Shown: positions 1 to 6,829 of the stretch, one piece after another
How the letters are laid out: every line of letters begins with the position of its first letter
Position numbering within the stretch: position 1 is the stretch's first letter
From: Acetobacteraceae bacterium
Lineage (GTDB): Bacteria; Pseudomonadota; Alphaproteobacteria; Acetobacterales; Acetobacteraceae
Direction: 5' to 3'
NCBI GenBank assembly: GCA_947478535.1
Contig: CANJXD010000208.1
Coordinates: 1-9,059, forward strand
DNA length: 9,059 bases
The notes under the pieces: model-generated
What the model was told of the DNA's origin: nothing
The model's input: the letters and a program-made list of their open reading frames with translations, nothing else
Databases searched by the model: none
Position numbers and translations under genes: made by a program

Positions 1-587
1 CACGCCGTCACGCCACGGCACACGCCTTCCTCATCCATGATGAGGTCGAGGGCGAAATACTCGACGAAGAATTCGCAATTCGCCTTCAGCGCCTGCTGGT
101 ACAGCGTGTGCAGGATGGCGTGGCCCGTGCGGTCCGCGGCGGCGCAGGCGCGCATCGCCGGCGTCTTGCCGTAATCCTGCATATGGCCGCCAAAGGGGCG
201 CTGGTAGATCTTGCCATCCTCGGTCCGGCTGAACGGCACGCCGAAATGCTCAAGCTCGATGATCGAGGGCACGGCTTCGCGGCACATGTATTCGATGGCG
301 TCCTGGTCACCCAGCCAGTCCGACCCCTTCACGGTGTCGTACATGTGCCAGCGCCAGTCATCCTCACCCATATTGCCGAGTGCGGCGCCAACGCCGCCTT
401 GCGCCGCCACGGTGTGGCTGCGGGTCGGGAACACCTTGGTGATGCACGCGGTCTTGAGGCCCGAGGCCCCCATGCCGAAAGTGGCGCGAAGCCCCGCGCC
501 GCCGGCGCCCACCACCACCACGTCGTAGGTGTGATCGACGATGCGATAAGCCCCGTTGCCGATCGAGGGCTTGGAGATGGCGTTCAT
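1..587 (-). CDS. sdhA: Succinate dehydrogenase flavoprotein subunit (N-terminal part)
   Basis: This is the first 195 codons of SdhA, the catalytic subunit of complex II, which oxidises succinate to fumarate on a covalently bound FAD at the cytoplasmic face of the inner membrane. The gene is cut by the left edge of the window; family members are about 590-600 residues. Visible motifs are the dinucleotide-binding stretch [13 protein letters not shown] (about residues 23-35) and [11 protein letters not shown] (about 55-65), where H58 is the histidine expected to carry the 8-alpha-linked FAD. The following segment ([19 protein letters not shown]) is also typical of proteobacterial SdhA. The start at 587 gives MNAISKPSI, the usual short lead before the FAD fold. 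Only a weak purine-rich site precedes it. It follows sdhD after 72 nt on the same strand, as expected in an sdhCDAB operon; sdhB would lie outside the window. Confidence 0.97.
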   Translation of the reverse strand, partial: MNAISKPSIGNGAYRIVDHTYDVVVVGAGGAGLRATFGMGASGLKTACITKVFPTRSHTVAAQGGVGAALGNMGEDDWRWHMYDTVKGSDWLGDQDAIEYMCREAVPSIIELEHFGVPFSRTEDGKIYQRPFGGHMQDYGKTPAMRACAAADRTGHAILHTLYQQALKANCEFFVEYFALDLIMDEEGVCRGVTA

Positions 588-659
588 CTGCTCTGCCGTC
601 CGTTCATCAGGCCGGGCCAGGGGGCCCGCGCCACTGCGTCTTCAGGTTGGTGCGCGGCC

Positions 660-1067
660 TCAGACCGCAATACGCAGAACGGCGAGACCCGCCGCCAGCG
701 CCAGCAGCGTGCAGGCGAATTTCACCGCCAGCACCGCGGCGATCTTGCCGCCTTCCGTCTTCGCATAATCCTCGATCACCACCTGCACGCCGGCGGCGAT
801 GTGGTGGAAGGTCAGCCCGATCATCGCCAGCAGCAGCACGGCGTTCATCGGGTGCCCGATCCACGCAACCGCTTCCGCATGCGTCAAGCCGGCGGAGGTG
901 GCGAGCGAGGCGATGAACCAGATCGTCAGCGGCAGCAGCGCGATGGAGGTGACGCGTTGCATCCACCAATGATGGACGCCGGATTTCGCGGACCCCATGC
1001 CGCGCACGCGCCCGAGCGGCGTGCGCAACGTGGCCTGGCGCGGCGTATCCCCAGTCGAATGCGACAT
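660..1067 (-). CDS. sdhD: Succinate dehydrogenase membrane anchor subunit D
   Basis: A 135-residue membrane protein that, with SdhC, anchors the SdhAB catalytic pair and shapes the haem b and ubiquinone sites. The N-terminal segment GSAKSGVHHWWMQRVTSIALLPL (about residues 25-47) is the alphaproteobacterial SdhD signature. There are three hydrophobic segments, roughly 42-58, 72-94 and 109-131. H89 is the likely haem ligand and D100-Y101 the quinone-site pair: the 11-residue spacing matches E. coli H71 and D82-Y83. I chose the start at 1067 (MSHSTGD) because the purine-rich stretch GAGGGTGGGG precedes it closely; the upstream ATG at 1106 would lie inside sdhC. The gap to the sdhC stop is 11 nt, so translation is probably coupled. 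Confidence 0.93.
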   Translation of the reverse strand: MSHSTGDTPRQATLRTPLGRVRGMGSAKSGVHHWWMQRVTSIALLPLTIWFIASLATSAGLTHAEAVAWIGHPMNAVLLLAMIGLTFHHIAAGVQVVIEDYAKTEGGKIAAVLAVKFACTLLALAAGLAVLRIAV

Positions 1068-1078
1068 CGTCCCCACCC

Positions 1079-1489
1079 TCACCAGGAAATCAGCAACGCA
1101 AGCCACGTGGCCGCGGTCAGCACCGCCGTCCCCACCAGCACGGCGCGGCCGGTCTTATAGACCGTTGGCATGTCGTAACCGTAGCCGGCATCCCACAGCA
1201 GGTGGCGAATGCCTGCCAGCGTGTGGAACCACGCGGCGCCGGTCAGCCCCATCAGGAACAGGATCCCGATGAAGGAGCCGAGAAACCACTGCACCGTCCC
1301 GAAGGCGGATGCGCCGGAAGCCGCCGCCACCAGCCACCACACCATCACCGCTGCGCCAATGGACCAAATGATCCCGGTGATGCGATGCGAAATCGACAGA
1401 GCGCTGGTCATCTGCATCATGTCATAGACCTGCAGATGCGGCGAAAGCGGTCGCCTCACCGGCGTGCCATCAGACCGGCGACCAATCAT
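1079..1489 (-). CDS. sdhC: Succinate dehydrogenase cytochrome b556 subunit C
   Basis: A 136-residue first gene of the sdh operon, encoding the cytochrome b556 large anchor of complex II. RPLSPHLQVY (residues 13-22) is the conserved N-terminal motif. SISHRITG (32-39) places S32 and R36 at the positions of the E. coli quinone-site residues S27 and R31. HTLAGIRHLLWDAG (89-102) is the second family signature, and H89 is the expected haem ligand. Three membrane segments are visible, at about 38-57, 68-90 and 112-134. The start at 1489 is chosen over in-frame ATGs at 1522 and 1585 because a strong GGGAGG lies 5 nt upstream of it (1495-1500). A promoter candidate lies about 100 nt upstream. Confidence 0.93.
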   Translation of the reverse strand: MIGRRSDGTPVRRPLSPHLQVYDMMQMTSALSISHRITGIIWSIGAAVMVWWLVAAASGASAFGTVQWFLGSFIGILFLMGLTGAAWFHTLAGIRHLLWDAGYGYDMPTVYKTGRAVLVGTAVLTAATWLALLISW

Positions 1490-1588
1490 GGTCGCCTCCC
1501 GCGAATCATGCACTGTCGACATGCGGCGCCCCAATTCCCCAACTCGCGCCGATACGACGAGGCACGGCGCGCGCTTACTATCCATGCT

Positions 1589-1616
1589 TTTATGGTGCAG
1601 CGCGCCATAGCGTCAA
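1589..1616 (-). promoter_or_regulatory. Candidate sigma70-type promoter for sdhCDA
   Basis: Read on the minus strand there is TTGACG (1611-1616), a 16-nt spacer and CATAAA (1589-1594), which match 5/6 and 4/6 of the sigma70 hexamers. Transcription would begin near 1580 and give a leader of about 90 nt before sdhC. This is a prediction from motif spacing only; no start site is known. Confidence 0.45.
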
Positions 1617-1650
1617 CGCGCCGAGACATGGAGACGAGTCCATAAGGGCC

Positions 1651-1676
1651 ATTTGCTACCAATTAGTTAGGCAAAT
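1651..1676. promoter_or_regulatory. AT-rich dyad in the divergent intergenic region
   Basis: ATTTGC (1651-1656) and GCAAAT (1671-1676) form a perfect inverted repeat around a 14-nt AT-rich centre (TACCAATTAGTTAG), in otherwise GC-rich DNA. It lies about 35 nt upstream of the candidate sdh -35 box and about 95 nt upstream of the oxidoreductase start, where an operator for either gene could sit. I cannot assign a regulator. The rest of 1490-1771 holds no gene that I can support. Confidence 0.3.
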
Positions 1677-1771
1677 CGTCCCAGGAGCCACCAAAATCCT
1701 CTAAACTCCTCCCGCGAGGCGTCGGAGGCTTTCTTGCCGAGCGGGATCGCTCCGCTTACGGTTCCGTCGGG

Positions 1772-3019
1772 ATGGATACGCCACAGCGAAAATATCGGCG
1801 CAGCGCGGGGAAGGCAGCTGTGCTCGGGGCAGGGATCATGGGGTGCTCGACAGCGCTCCTGCTCGCCCGGCAGGGATTCCAGGTCACGCTGTTCGAACAG
1901 GCCAGCCAGCCCTTCGAAGGTGCCAGCGGCTGGAATGGCGGGCGCGTCCACCTCGGTTACGCCTATTCCGCCGATGCCTCGCTCCGCACCGCGCGGCAAT
2001 TGATCAATGGCGGGATGCTGTTCCGCGACGTGATGACGGACCTGCTCGGCGGGTCGATCGCCGGGGCCACCAGCCCGCAGAGCGATGTGTTCCTGCTGCA
2101 CAGGGATTCCGTGGTCCCCGCCCCCGCGGTCGAGGCCTATTTCCGGCGGGTGTCGGACATGGTGCGCGGCCACCCCGATGTGGGCCGCTACCTCGATGAC
2201 GGGGCGCGCCGGGGCGCCACCCGCCTCGCCCCCGGGGAACTCGGCCGCGTCGCCGGCAATGCGGAAGCCATTACCGATGGCTGGACCATCCCGGAACGCG
2301 CGGTTTCCACCCGCTGGGTCGCGCGGCGCATCATGGCCGCGCTGGCATCGGAGCCACGGATCGAACAGCGCATGGGCACGCCGGTGCTCGCGGTGCGGCC
2401 GGATGCGGCGGGCGGGCTGGACGGGCCCTTCCATATCATCGTGCCTGGCGGCCAGGACGGGCCCTACAACCTCGTCATCAACGCCACGTGGCAGGGGCGC
2501 TGCGCGCTGGACCAGGGCCTCGGCCTTGGTCCCCCGGCGGAGCTGTCGCACCGCTTCCGCTACGCCCTGTTCATCCACACCGCCCAGCCCATGGCCCATG
2601 CCGGTGCGCTGATCGGCAACGGCCCGTTCGGGGAAGTGAAGGCCTATGGCGACAGGGATTTCAGCCTGACCTGGTATCCCGCCTCCCTCGCGGTGGAGGG
2701 CGTGGGCGTTGCGCCACCGCCCGTCCCCATGCTCGATGCCGGCGCCCGCCAGACGACGGTCGCCCGCATCATCGAGGGTGTGGCAAGCCATATCCCCGGC
2801 GTGCGGGACCTGGCGGGGGCGGCGGAACGCGTCGAATTGCGCGGCGGCTGGACTGTCGCCCAGCATGGCGGGTCGATCGCCGATCCCATGGCATCCCTGC
2901 ACCGGCGGGACCGTTTCGGCATCCGCCGCACCGGCCGCTACATCTCCGTCGACACCGGCACCTTCTCCACCGCCCCGGCCCTGGCGCGGGAAATCGCCGA
3001 GATGTTTCGTTCAGGCTGA
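1772..3019 (+). CDS. FAD-dependent oxidoreductase, DAO-like, substrate unknown
   Basis: A 415-residue flavoprotein of the large D-amino-acid-oxidase/glycine-oxidase fold. The N-terminal beta-alpha-beta FAD site is clear: AAVLGAGIMGCSTALLLARQG (about residues 15-35, glycines at 19, 21 and 24), followed by LFEQ with E42 as the likely ribose-binding acid. WNGGRVHLGYAYSAD (about 54-68) resembles the second FAD contact of this fold. VINATW (about 245-250) is the usual strand over the flavin, and the C-terminal GRYISVDTGTFSTAP (about 389-403) closes the FAD site. There is no signal peptide or membrane segment, so it is probably cytoplasmic. The start at 1772 leaves a short basic leader before the FAD strand; the ribosome site is weak. 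Its stop codon overlaps a strong hairpin. The gene diverges from sdhC and converges with the Asd-like gene, with no pathway partner beside it. The substrate cannot be read from the sequence; an amine or hydroxy-acid oxidase role is only a family-level guess. Confidence 0.85.
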   Translation: MDTPQRKYRRSAGKAAVLGAGIMGCSTALLLARQGFQVTLFEQASQPFEGASGWNGGRVHLGYAYSADASLRTARQLINGGMLFRDVMTDLLGGSIAGATSPQSDVFLLHRDSVVPAPAVEAYFRRVSDMVRGHPDVGRYLDDGARRGATRLAPGELGRVAGNAEAITDGWTIPERAVSTRWVARRIMAALASEPRIEQRMGTPVLAVRPDAAGGLDGPFHIIVPGGQDGPYNLVINATWQGRCALDQGLGLGPPAELSHRFRYALFIHTAQPMAHAGALIGNGPFGEVKAYGDRDFSLTWYPASLAVEGVGVAPPPVPMLDAGARQTTVARIIEGVASHIPGVRDLAGAAERVELRGGWTVAQHGGSIADPMASLHRRDRFGIRRTGRYISVDTGTFSTAPALAREIAEMFRSG

Positions 3020-3053
3020 TACCAACGGGCCGCTTTCAGCGGCCTGTTGGTAT
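3019..3053 (+). terminator. Long hairpin overlapping the oxidoreductase stop codon
   Basis: ATACCAACGGGCCGCT (3019-3034) pairs with AGCGGCCTGTTGGTAT (3038-3053) over 16 positions, with one G-U wobble and a 3-nt TTC loop. The last base of the TGA stop is the first base of the stem. The tail is GATTTTC, only a short T run, so it may be an intrinsic terminator, an mRNA 3'-end stabiliser or a dispersed palindromic repeat. The structure is certain; the function is inferred. Confidence 0.65.
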
Positions 3054-3062
3054 GATTTTCAA

Positions 3063-3146
3063 GCCCTCAAGCGCCGGGCGGCCCCTCCGGGGCCTCGACC
3101 GCCGATGGCGGCCGCGGGGCAATTCGCGCGCCCGGCGTTCGAGGGC
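3063..3146. repeat. Imperfect 18-bp inverted repeat with nested hairpins
   Basis: GCCCTCAAGCGCCGGGCG (3063-3080) is matched by the reverse complement of 3129-3146 at 16 of 18 positions. The 48-nt interior carries two further stems: GGCCCC/GGGGCC around TCC (3080-3094) and CCGCC/GGCGG around GAT (3099-3111). The whole can fold as a branched cruciform between two convergent genes and ends 7 nt past the Asd-like stop. It may terminate that gene or be a REP/BIME-like mobile palindrome; only a genome copy count would tell. Confidence 0.5.
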
Positions 3147-3153
3147 CCGCTCC

Positions 3154-4173
3154 TCACCCCACCAGCTTGCGCGCCACCAGCAGTTCCGCGATCTGCACCG
3201 CGTTCAGCGCGGTGCCCTTGCGAAGGTTATCGCCGACCGCCCAGAAGGATAGCCCGTGCGGCACCGTCAGGTCGCGCCGCAGCCGGCTGACATAGACGGA
3301 ATCCTCCCCCGTGATCTCGGCCGCCGTCGCGTAGCCGCCATCCTCCCGCCGGTCGAGGATGCTCAGCCCCGGGGCGTCCCGCAGGGCTTCGCGCGCCTGG
3401 CGCTCGGTGACCGGGCCCTCGAATTCGACGGCCACGGACAGGGCATCGCCGATGAAGACCGGCACGCGGACGCAGGTGGCGGTGACGGCGATATCGGGGT
3501 CCAGAACCTTGCGGGATTCGGCCGCCATCGCCCATTCCTCCCGCGTCGCGCCATCATCCATGAAGTTGTCGATGTGGGGGATGCAGTTGAAGGCGATCTG
3601 CTTCGGGAACTGCTCGGCGGGCGGGGTGTCGTTCACAAAGACGCCGCGCGTCTGGCTCCACAGCTCATCCATCGCCTCCCGCCCCGCACCGGAGACGGCC
3701 TGGTAGGTGGAGACAACGGCGCGGCGGGCCTTCGCGATATCATGCAGCGGCTTCAGCACCAGCGACAGCAGGATGGTGGAAGGCGACGGGCTGGCGATGA
3801 TCCGCCGCTTGCGCAGCCGCGCCACGGCCTGCGGGTTCACTTCCGGCACCAGCAGCGGCACGTCGGGTTCCATGCGAAACTGGCTGGTGGAGTCGATCAC
3901 CAGGCAGCCCTGGTCCGAGGCGCGCGGTGCATGCGCCGCGCTGACGGCGGCGGTGCCGGCGAAGAAGGCGAGGCCGATACCCGTGAAGTCGAAGCTTTCC
4001 AGCGCCCGCACAGTCAACACGCGGTCATCCCCGAAGGAGACTTCCGCCCCCGCGGTCCGCCCGGCGCCGAGCGCGATGACATCGGTGAGCGGGAAGTCGC
4101 GTTCCGCGAGTGTCTTCAGGATCTCGCGGCCCACCATCCCGGTGGCGCCGACGACCGCGACCTTGGTGCCCAT
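3154..4173 (-). CDS. Aspartate-semialdehyde dehydrogenase family protein lacking catalytic Cys/His
   Basis: A 339-residue protein with the length and architecture of Asd, which reduces aspartyl phosphate to aspartate semialdehyde with NADPH in the lysine/threonine/methionine pathway. Conserved parts include VAVVGATGMVGREIL (residues 5-19, Rossmann loop), VIDSTSQFRMEPDVPLLVPEVN (92-113), STYQAVSGAG (155-164), IPHIDNFMDDG (198-208), ATCVRVPVFIG (232-242) and DNLRKGTALNAVQIAELL near the C terminus. The active site is changed. The family motif ANPNCST reads ASPSPST (127-133), putting P131 in place of the nucleophilic cysteine, and the RVPVxxGHSE histidine is D243. The NADP-binding and AGG loops also differ (LGAGRTAG, FAGTAAVS). 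The frame is intact, so it is not an obvious pseudogene. I therefore do not name it asd; it may be a non-catalytic or repurposed paralogue, as E. coli Usg is thought to be. The start at 4173 has AGGAG 7 nt upstream. It stands alone, with the chemoreceptor gene ending upstream on the same strand. Confidence 0.88.
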   Translation of the reverse strand: MGTKVAVVGATGMVGREILKTLAERDFPLTDVIALGAGRTAGAEVSFGDDRVLTVRALESFDFTGIGLAFFAGTAAVSAAHAPRASDQGCLVIDSTSQFRMEPDVPLLVPEVNPQAVARLRKRRIIASPSPSTILLSLVLKPLHDIAKARRAVVSTYQAVSGAGREAMDELWSQTRGVFVNDTPPAEQFPKQIAFNCIPHIDNFMDDGATREEWAMAAESRKVLDPDIAVTATCVRVPVFIGDALSVAVEFEGPVTERQAREALRDAPGLSILDRREDGGYATAAEITGEDSVYVSRLRRDLTVPHGLSFWAVGDNLRKGTALNAVQIAELLVARKLVG

Positions 4174-4286
4174 GCTGCCGCTCCTGCCTCGCTGACCAGG
4201 CGGCCCCCCACCGGGGTCCCGCGAGGGGCGGGGCTTAGGCGTTGGCCCCCCGCGCCGCAAGGCGGAGGGTGTCAGGCCAGGCGCAG

Positions 4287-4332
4287 GAAGGTGAAACCTT
4301 CGTGCGCCTCGTGCGGGCAAGCCGCGAGGCGC
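4287..4332 (-). terminator. Two adjacent hairpins after the chemoreceptor gene
   Basis: Directly after the chemoreceptor stop, on the minus strand, an 11-bp stem with a 2-nt bulge (outer arms GCGCCTCG at 4304-4311 and CGAGGCGC at 4325-4332, loop 4317-4321) is followed by a perfect 6-bp hairpin, GAAGGT/ACCTTC, around a 3-nt loop (4287-4301). There is no U-tract, so intrinsic termination is uncertain; the pair may mark or protect the mRNA 3' end. The remainder of 4174-4286 holds only GC-rich leader sequence and the ribosome site of the Asd-like gene. Confidence 0.4.
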
Positions 4333-4336
4333 TGGG

Positions 4337-6652
4337 TCAGGAAGCGCGGACGGCGCGCAGGAAGCCTTCGGTCTTCTCCTGCAACAGCGCCGCCTGGCCA
4401 GCCAGGGCACTGCTGCCGTCGCGGACAGCGAAGGCGGCCGTTCCGGTGGCTTCCGCTGCGCTCCGCACCCCGCCGATCCGCGTCGCGACCGTCTGGGTGG
4501 CGTCCGCGACCTGCCCCGCGCTGCGGGCGATCTCCTGCGTCGCGGACCCCTGTTCCTCCACCGCCGCGGCGATGGCGGTGGCGATCTCGCTCGTCTTCTG
4601 CACCGTGGCACCGATGCCGCGGATGGCGGTCACGGCCTGCTGGGTGGCCTGCTGCATCTGGCCGATCTGCATGGCGATCTCCTCCGTCGCCTTCGCGGTC
4701 TGCCCGGCCAGCGTCTTCACTTCGCTGGCCACCACCGCGAAGCCCTTCCCGGCCTCCCCGGCCCGGGCTGCCTCGATCGTCGCGTTCAGCGCCAGCAGGT
4801 TCGTCTGGCCGGCGATGTTGCCGATCAGCTTCACCACATCACCAATGCGCGATGCCGCCTCGGAAAGCCCCTGCACCGTCGTATCCGTCGCCCGCGCTTC
4901 CTGCACGGCGCGGGAGGCGACGGCCGCGGCCTCGCTCACCTGGCGGGCGATCTCGCTGACCGAGGCCGCCATCTCCTCCGCCGCCGCCGCCACGGCCTGC
5001 ACATCGCCCTGGGCGCGAACGCCGGCTTCCGCCACCGCCGCAGCTTCATGGCCGGACGTCTGCGCCGTGCTGGTCAGCGTATCGGCAGAGCGCTGCAACC
5101 GGTCCGCGCTTTCCACCAGGGCATGCACGACGGACCCCACCTCGGATTCAAAGGTATCGGCCAGCCGCGCCTTTTCGGTGACGGAGGTCCAGCACAGCAT
5201 CGCGCCGCTGTAGCCGCCGGTCGCGTCGCGGATGGCGGAGATGCGCAGTTCCAGCAATTCGTCCCCCAGCCTGATCCGGGCGGTGTGTGGCAGGTTCGCG
5301 GGGTCGGCCAGCAGGGCGCGCTGGTGGGTCGCGTCCCGGTGGAAGATGTCCATGCTGCGGCCGACCATCTCGGCCGTCGGGCAGGGAAGATGCGCCTGAA
5401 GCCGATCGAACAGCGCGCGGGTTTCAGCGTTCATGTAGCCGATGCGGAAATCGTCGCGGGGGTCCGCGCTCATCACCGCGGTGGGCAATTGCTCGATCAT
5501 CTGCTGCTGGGCGAAGGCGCGCCCGGTGGTCACCCGCAGGGTCTCCAGCGCCTGGGCAATCGCGCCGATCTCGTCGCCCCGGTCGCGATGCGGCACGGAG
5601 ATCGCCGCCTCACCCTCGGCGATCCGTGCCATCACGGCGGACAGGCGGCGGAGCGGCGTGGCGATGGCGCGTGTCAGGACCAAGCCCGACAGCAGCAGCA
5701 CCAGCGCCACCGCCGCGCCGGCCGAAGCGGTCACGATCCGCACATTGGCCGACAGCGCCGCCACCGTTTCGCGCTGCGCTGTGGCGACGCTGCGCGTCAC
5801 GCCCTCGAGCGCGTCCAGCGCCTCCGCCAGCGCCTGCCGGGCGGGCACGACGACCTCGCGGCGGAGGCGCGCCACCTCCTCGCCGGCGGAAAGCACCGCC
5901 TCCGCCGCCTCGCCCACGGCAACGGCCCGTTCGGCCAGCGCCATGAGGTCCCGGGTGACGCCGGGCGGGGCCTCGATGGTGGACAGGCCGCGCCCGTGCA
6001 CGCGGGCCTGGGCGATACCGCGGCGAACCCGCCGCGCCAGGGCTTCCTCCCCGGTCGCCAGCAGCCGCTGGGTGCCGAGGCGGATCTCGTTCACGGCGGC
6101 ATGCACCGTCATCAGCTTCTGCCGGGCATCCTCACGCGCTTCCGGGGCAACGTCGTAGTCGATGCCGGACATCGCCGCCTCGAAGCGGGTGTCGTAGTCG
6201 GCGCTGCGCGGAAACAACTGCTGTTCCCGGGCGCGGATCATGCGCAGGCGGGTTTCGGCCACCTGTTGCAGCGCGGCGCGATAAGCATCGGCGGCCGGGC
6301 CGATGCGGGCGGCGGCGGCGGCCACCGACGGGTCGGCGATGCCGGCGGCGGCCCGCACCGCCTGCGCCGCGCCTTCCAGCTCTGCCGCGATGCGCTGCCA
6401 GGCCGGGGCCTGGCCCGCCTCCGTATGGTCGAGCAGCAGGTCGCGCTCGAAGACCGCCACTTCCCGCAGCCGGGTATCCGCGGCCGACAATTCCTGGCGC
6501 GCTTCCTCGACCCCCGCGGCAATGCGCTGCGCCGCGCCGATATCGCTCGTCTCCCCCCACACCAGAGCGGTGAGTCCCGATAACAGGGAGATCGCCAGCA
6601 GGGCGGATGCCGCAAGCTTGCGACCGACAGTGAAGGCGGGGCGACGAACCAT
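4337..6652 (-). CDS. Methyl-accepting chemotaxis protein with HAMP and PAS domains
   Basis: A 771-residue inner-membrane chemoreceptor that would signal through CheW/CheA to flagellar motors or another output. In order: a basic N-terminus and TM1 (about 12-32); an extracytoplasmic sensor of about 270 residues, alanine- and charge-rich and apparently all helical, that I cannot assign to a ligand class; TM2 (about 306-328); HAMP (about 329-381, with [17 protein letters not shown]); a PAS domain (about 385-495, with [19 protein letters not shown] and [17 protein letters not shown]); and the MCP signalling hairpin (about 500-771). The conserved tip is [36 protein letters not shown] (about 610-645). 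The start at 6652 places TM1 correctly, but its ribosome site is weak (GGGAAG, 9 nt away) and lies within a hairpin. No che or flagellar genes are nearby, as is common for scattered receptors. The TRAP receptor gene lies upstream on the same strand but is separated by a strong terminator. Two sensory modules, outer and PAS, suggest integration of an external and an internal cue; this is inference. Confidence 0.95.
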   Translation of the reverse strand: MVRRPAFTVGRKLAASALLAISLLSGLTALVWGETSDIGAAQRIAAGVEEARQELSAADTRLREVAVFERDLLLDHTEAGQAPAWQRIAAELEGAAQAVRAAAGIADPSVAAAAARIGPAADAYRAALQQVAETRLRMIRAREQQLFPRSADYDTRFEAAMSGIDYDVAPEAREDARQKLMTVHAAVNEIRLGTQRLLATGEEALARRVRRGIAQARVHGRGLSTIEAPPGVTRDLMALAERAVAVGEAAEAVLSAGEEVARLRREVVVPARQALAEALDALEGVTRSVATAQRETVAALSANVRIVTASAGAAVALVLLLSGLVLTRAIATPLRRLSAVMARIAEGEAAISVPHRDRGDEIGAIAQALETLRVTTGRAFAQQQMIEQLPTAVMSADPRDDFRIGYMNAETRALFDRLQAHLPCPTAEMVGRSMDIFHRDATHQRALLADPANLPHTARIRLGDELLELRISAIRDATGGYSGAMLCWTSVTEKARLADTFESEVGSVVHALVESADRLQRSADTLTSTAQTSGHEAAAVAEAGVRAQGDVQAVAAAAEEMAASVSEIARQVSEAAAVASRAVQEARATDTTVQGLSEAASRIGDVVKLIGNIAGQTNLLALNATIEAARAGEAGKGFAVVASEVKTLAGQTAKATEEIAMQIGQMQQATQQAVTAIRGIGATVQKTSEIATAIAAAVEEQGSATQEIARSAGQVADATQTVATRIGGVRSAAEATGTAAFAVRDGSSALAGQAALLQEKTEGFLRAVRAS

Positions 6653-6661
6653 GGTGAACTA

Positions 6662-6688
6662 CTTCCCGGCGAAGAACCTGCCGGGAAG
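6662..6688 (-). promoter_or_regulatory. Inverted repeat covering the chemoreceptor ribosome binding site
   Basis: CTTCCCGGC (6662-6670) and GCCGGGAAG (6680-6688) are a perfect 9-bp inverted repeat with a 9-nt loop. In the mRNA the downstream arm contains GGGAAG, the only Shine-Dalgarno-like element before the ATG at 6652, starting 9 nt upstream of it. The fold would hide the ribosome site. Alternatively the dyad could be a DNA operator. The rest of 6689-6793 shows no gene and no convincing promoter. Confidence 0.4.
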
Positions 6689-6793
6689 GATCACCCAGGA
6701 CATGTTGAGGGCGAGTGAATCATCAACCCCATGTTGGGTACGGCGCTCACGCAGCCCTTCCGCGGGGGGTGGCTGCACGGAAAAGTTGCAGAA

Positions 6794-6821
6794 GGGGCCC
6801 GCCATGCCACTGGCGGGCCCC
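6794..6821 (-). terminator. Rho-independent terminator of the TAXI receptor gene
   Basis: GGGGCCCGCCA (6794-6804) and TGGCGGGCCCC (6811-6821) form a perfect 11-bp stem with a 6-nt loop. On the minus strand it begins 8 nt after the receptor stop codon and is followed by TTCTGCAACTTTT, a T-rich tail. It should separate the receptor transcript from the chemoreceptor gene. Confidence 0.75.
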
Positions 6822-6829
6822 GATGGCGG

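Noticed and set aside
108..1160. 350-residue open frame on the plus strand opposite sdhA and sdhD
   Set aside because: It is antisense to genes with unmistakable motifs; its Arg/His/Ala-rich composition is what GC-rich reverse frames give, and it has no domain or ribosome site.
1667..2902. 411-residue open frame opposite the FAD oxidoreductase
   Set aside because: The plus-strand frame has a complete FAD fold. The reverse frame is low in complexity, shows no motif and crosses the upstream intergenic region.
3775..3795. The missing cysteine as a sequencing error
   Set aside because: Three codons of the motif differ (Asn to Ser, Asn to Ser, Cys to Pro), the frame is unbroken, and a second catalytic position (Asp243) also differs, so a single base error cannot explain it.
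4174..4611. N-terminal extension of the Asd-like open frame
   Set aside because: The extra 146 residues are Pro/Arg-rich, overlap the chemoreceptor gene and precede the Rossmann motif; the start at 4173 has a good ribosome site.
3256..4959. 567-residue plus-strand open frame over the Asd-like and chemoreceptor genes
   Set aside because: It spans two real genes and their gap in antisense, with a Pro/Arg/Ser-rich tail. It is a GC-content artefact.
5048..6583. 511-residue plus-strand open frame opposite the chemoreceptor
   Set aside because: The opposite strand encodes TM, HAMP, PAS and MCP motifs in order; this frame is Gly/Arg/His-rich without any domain.
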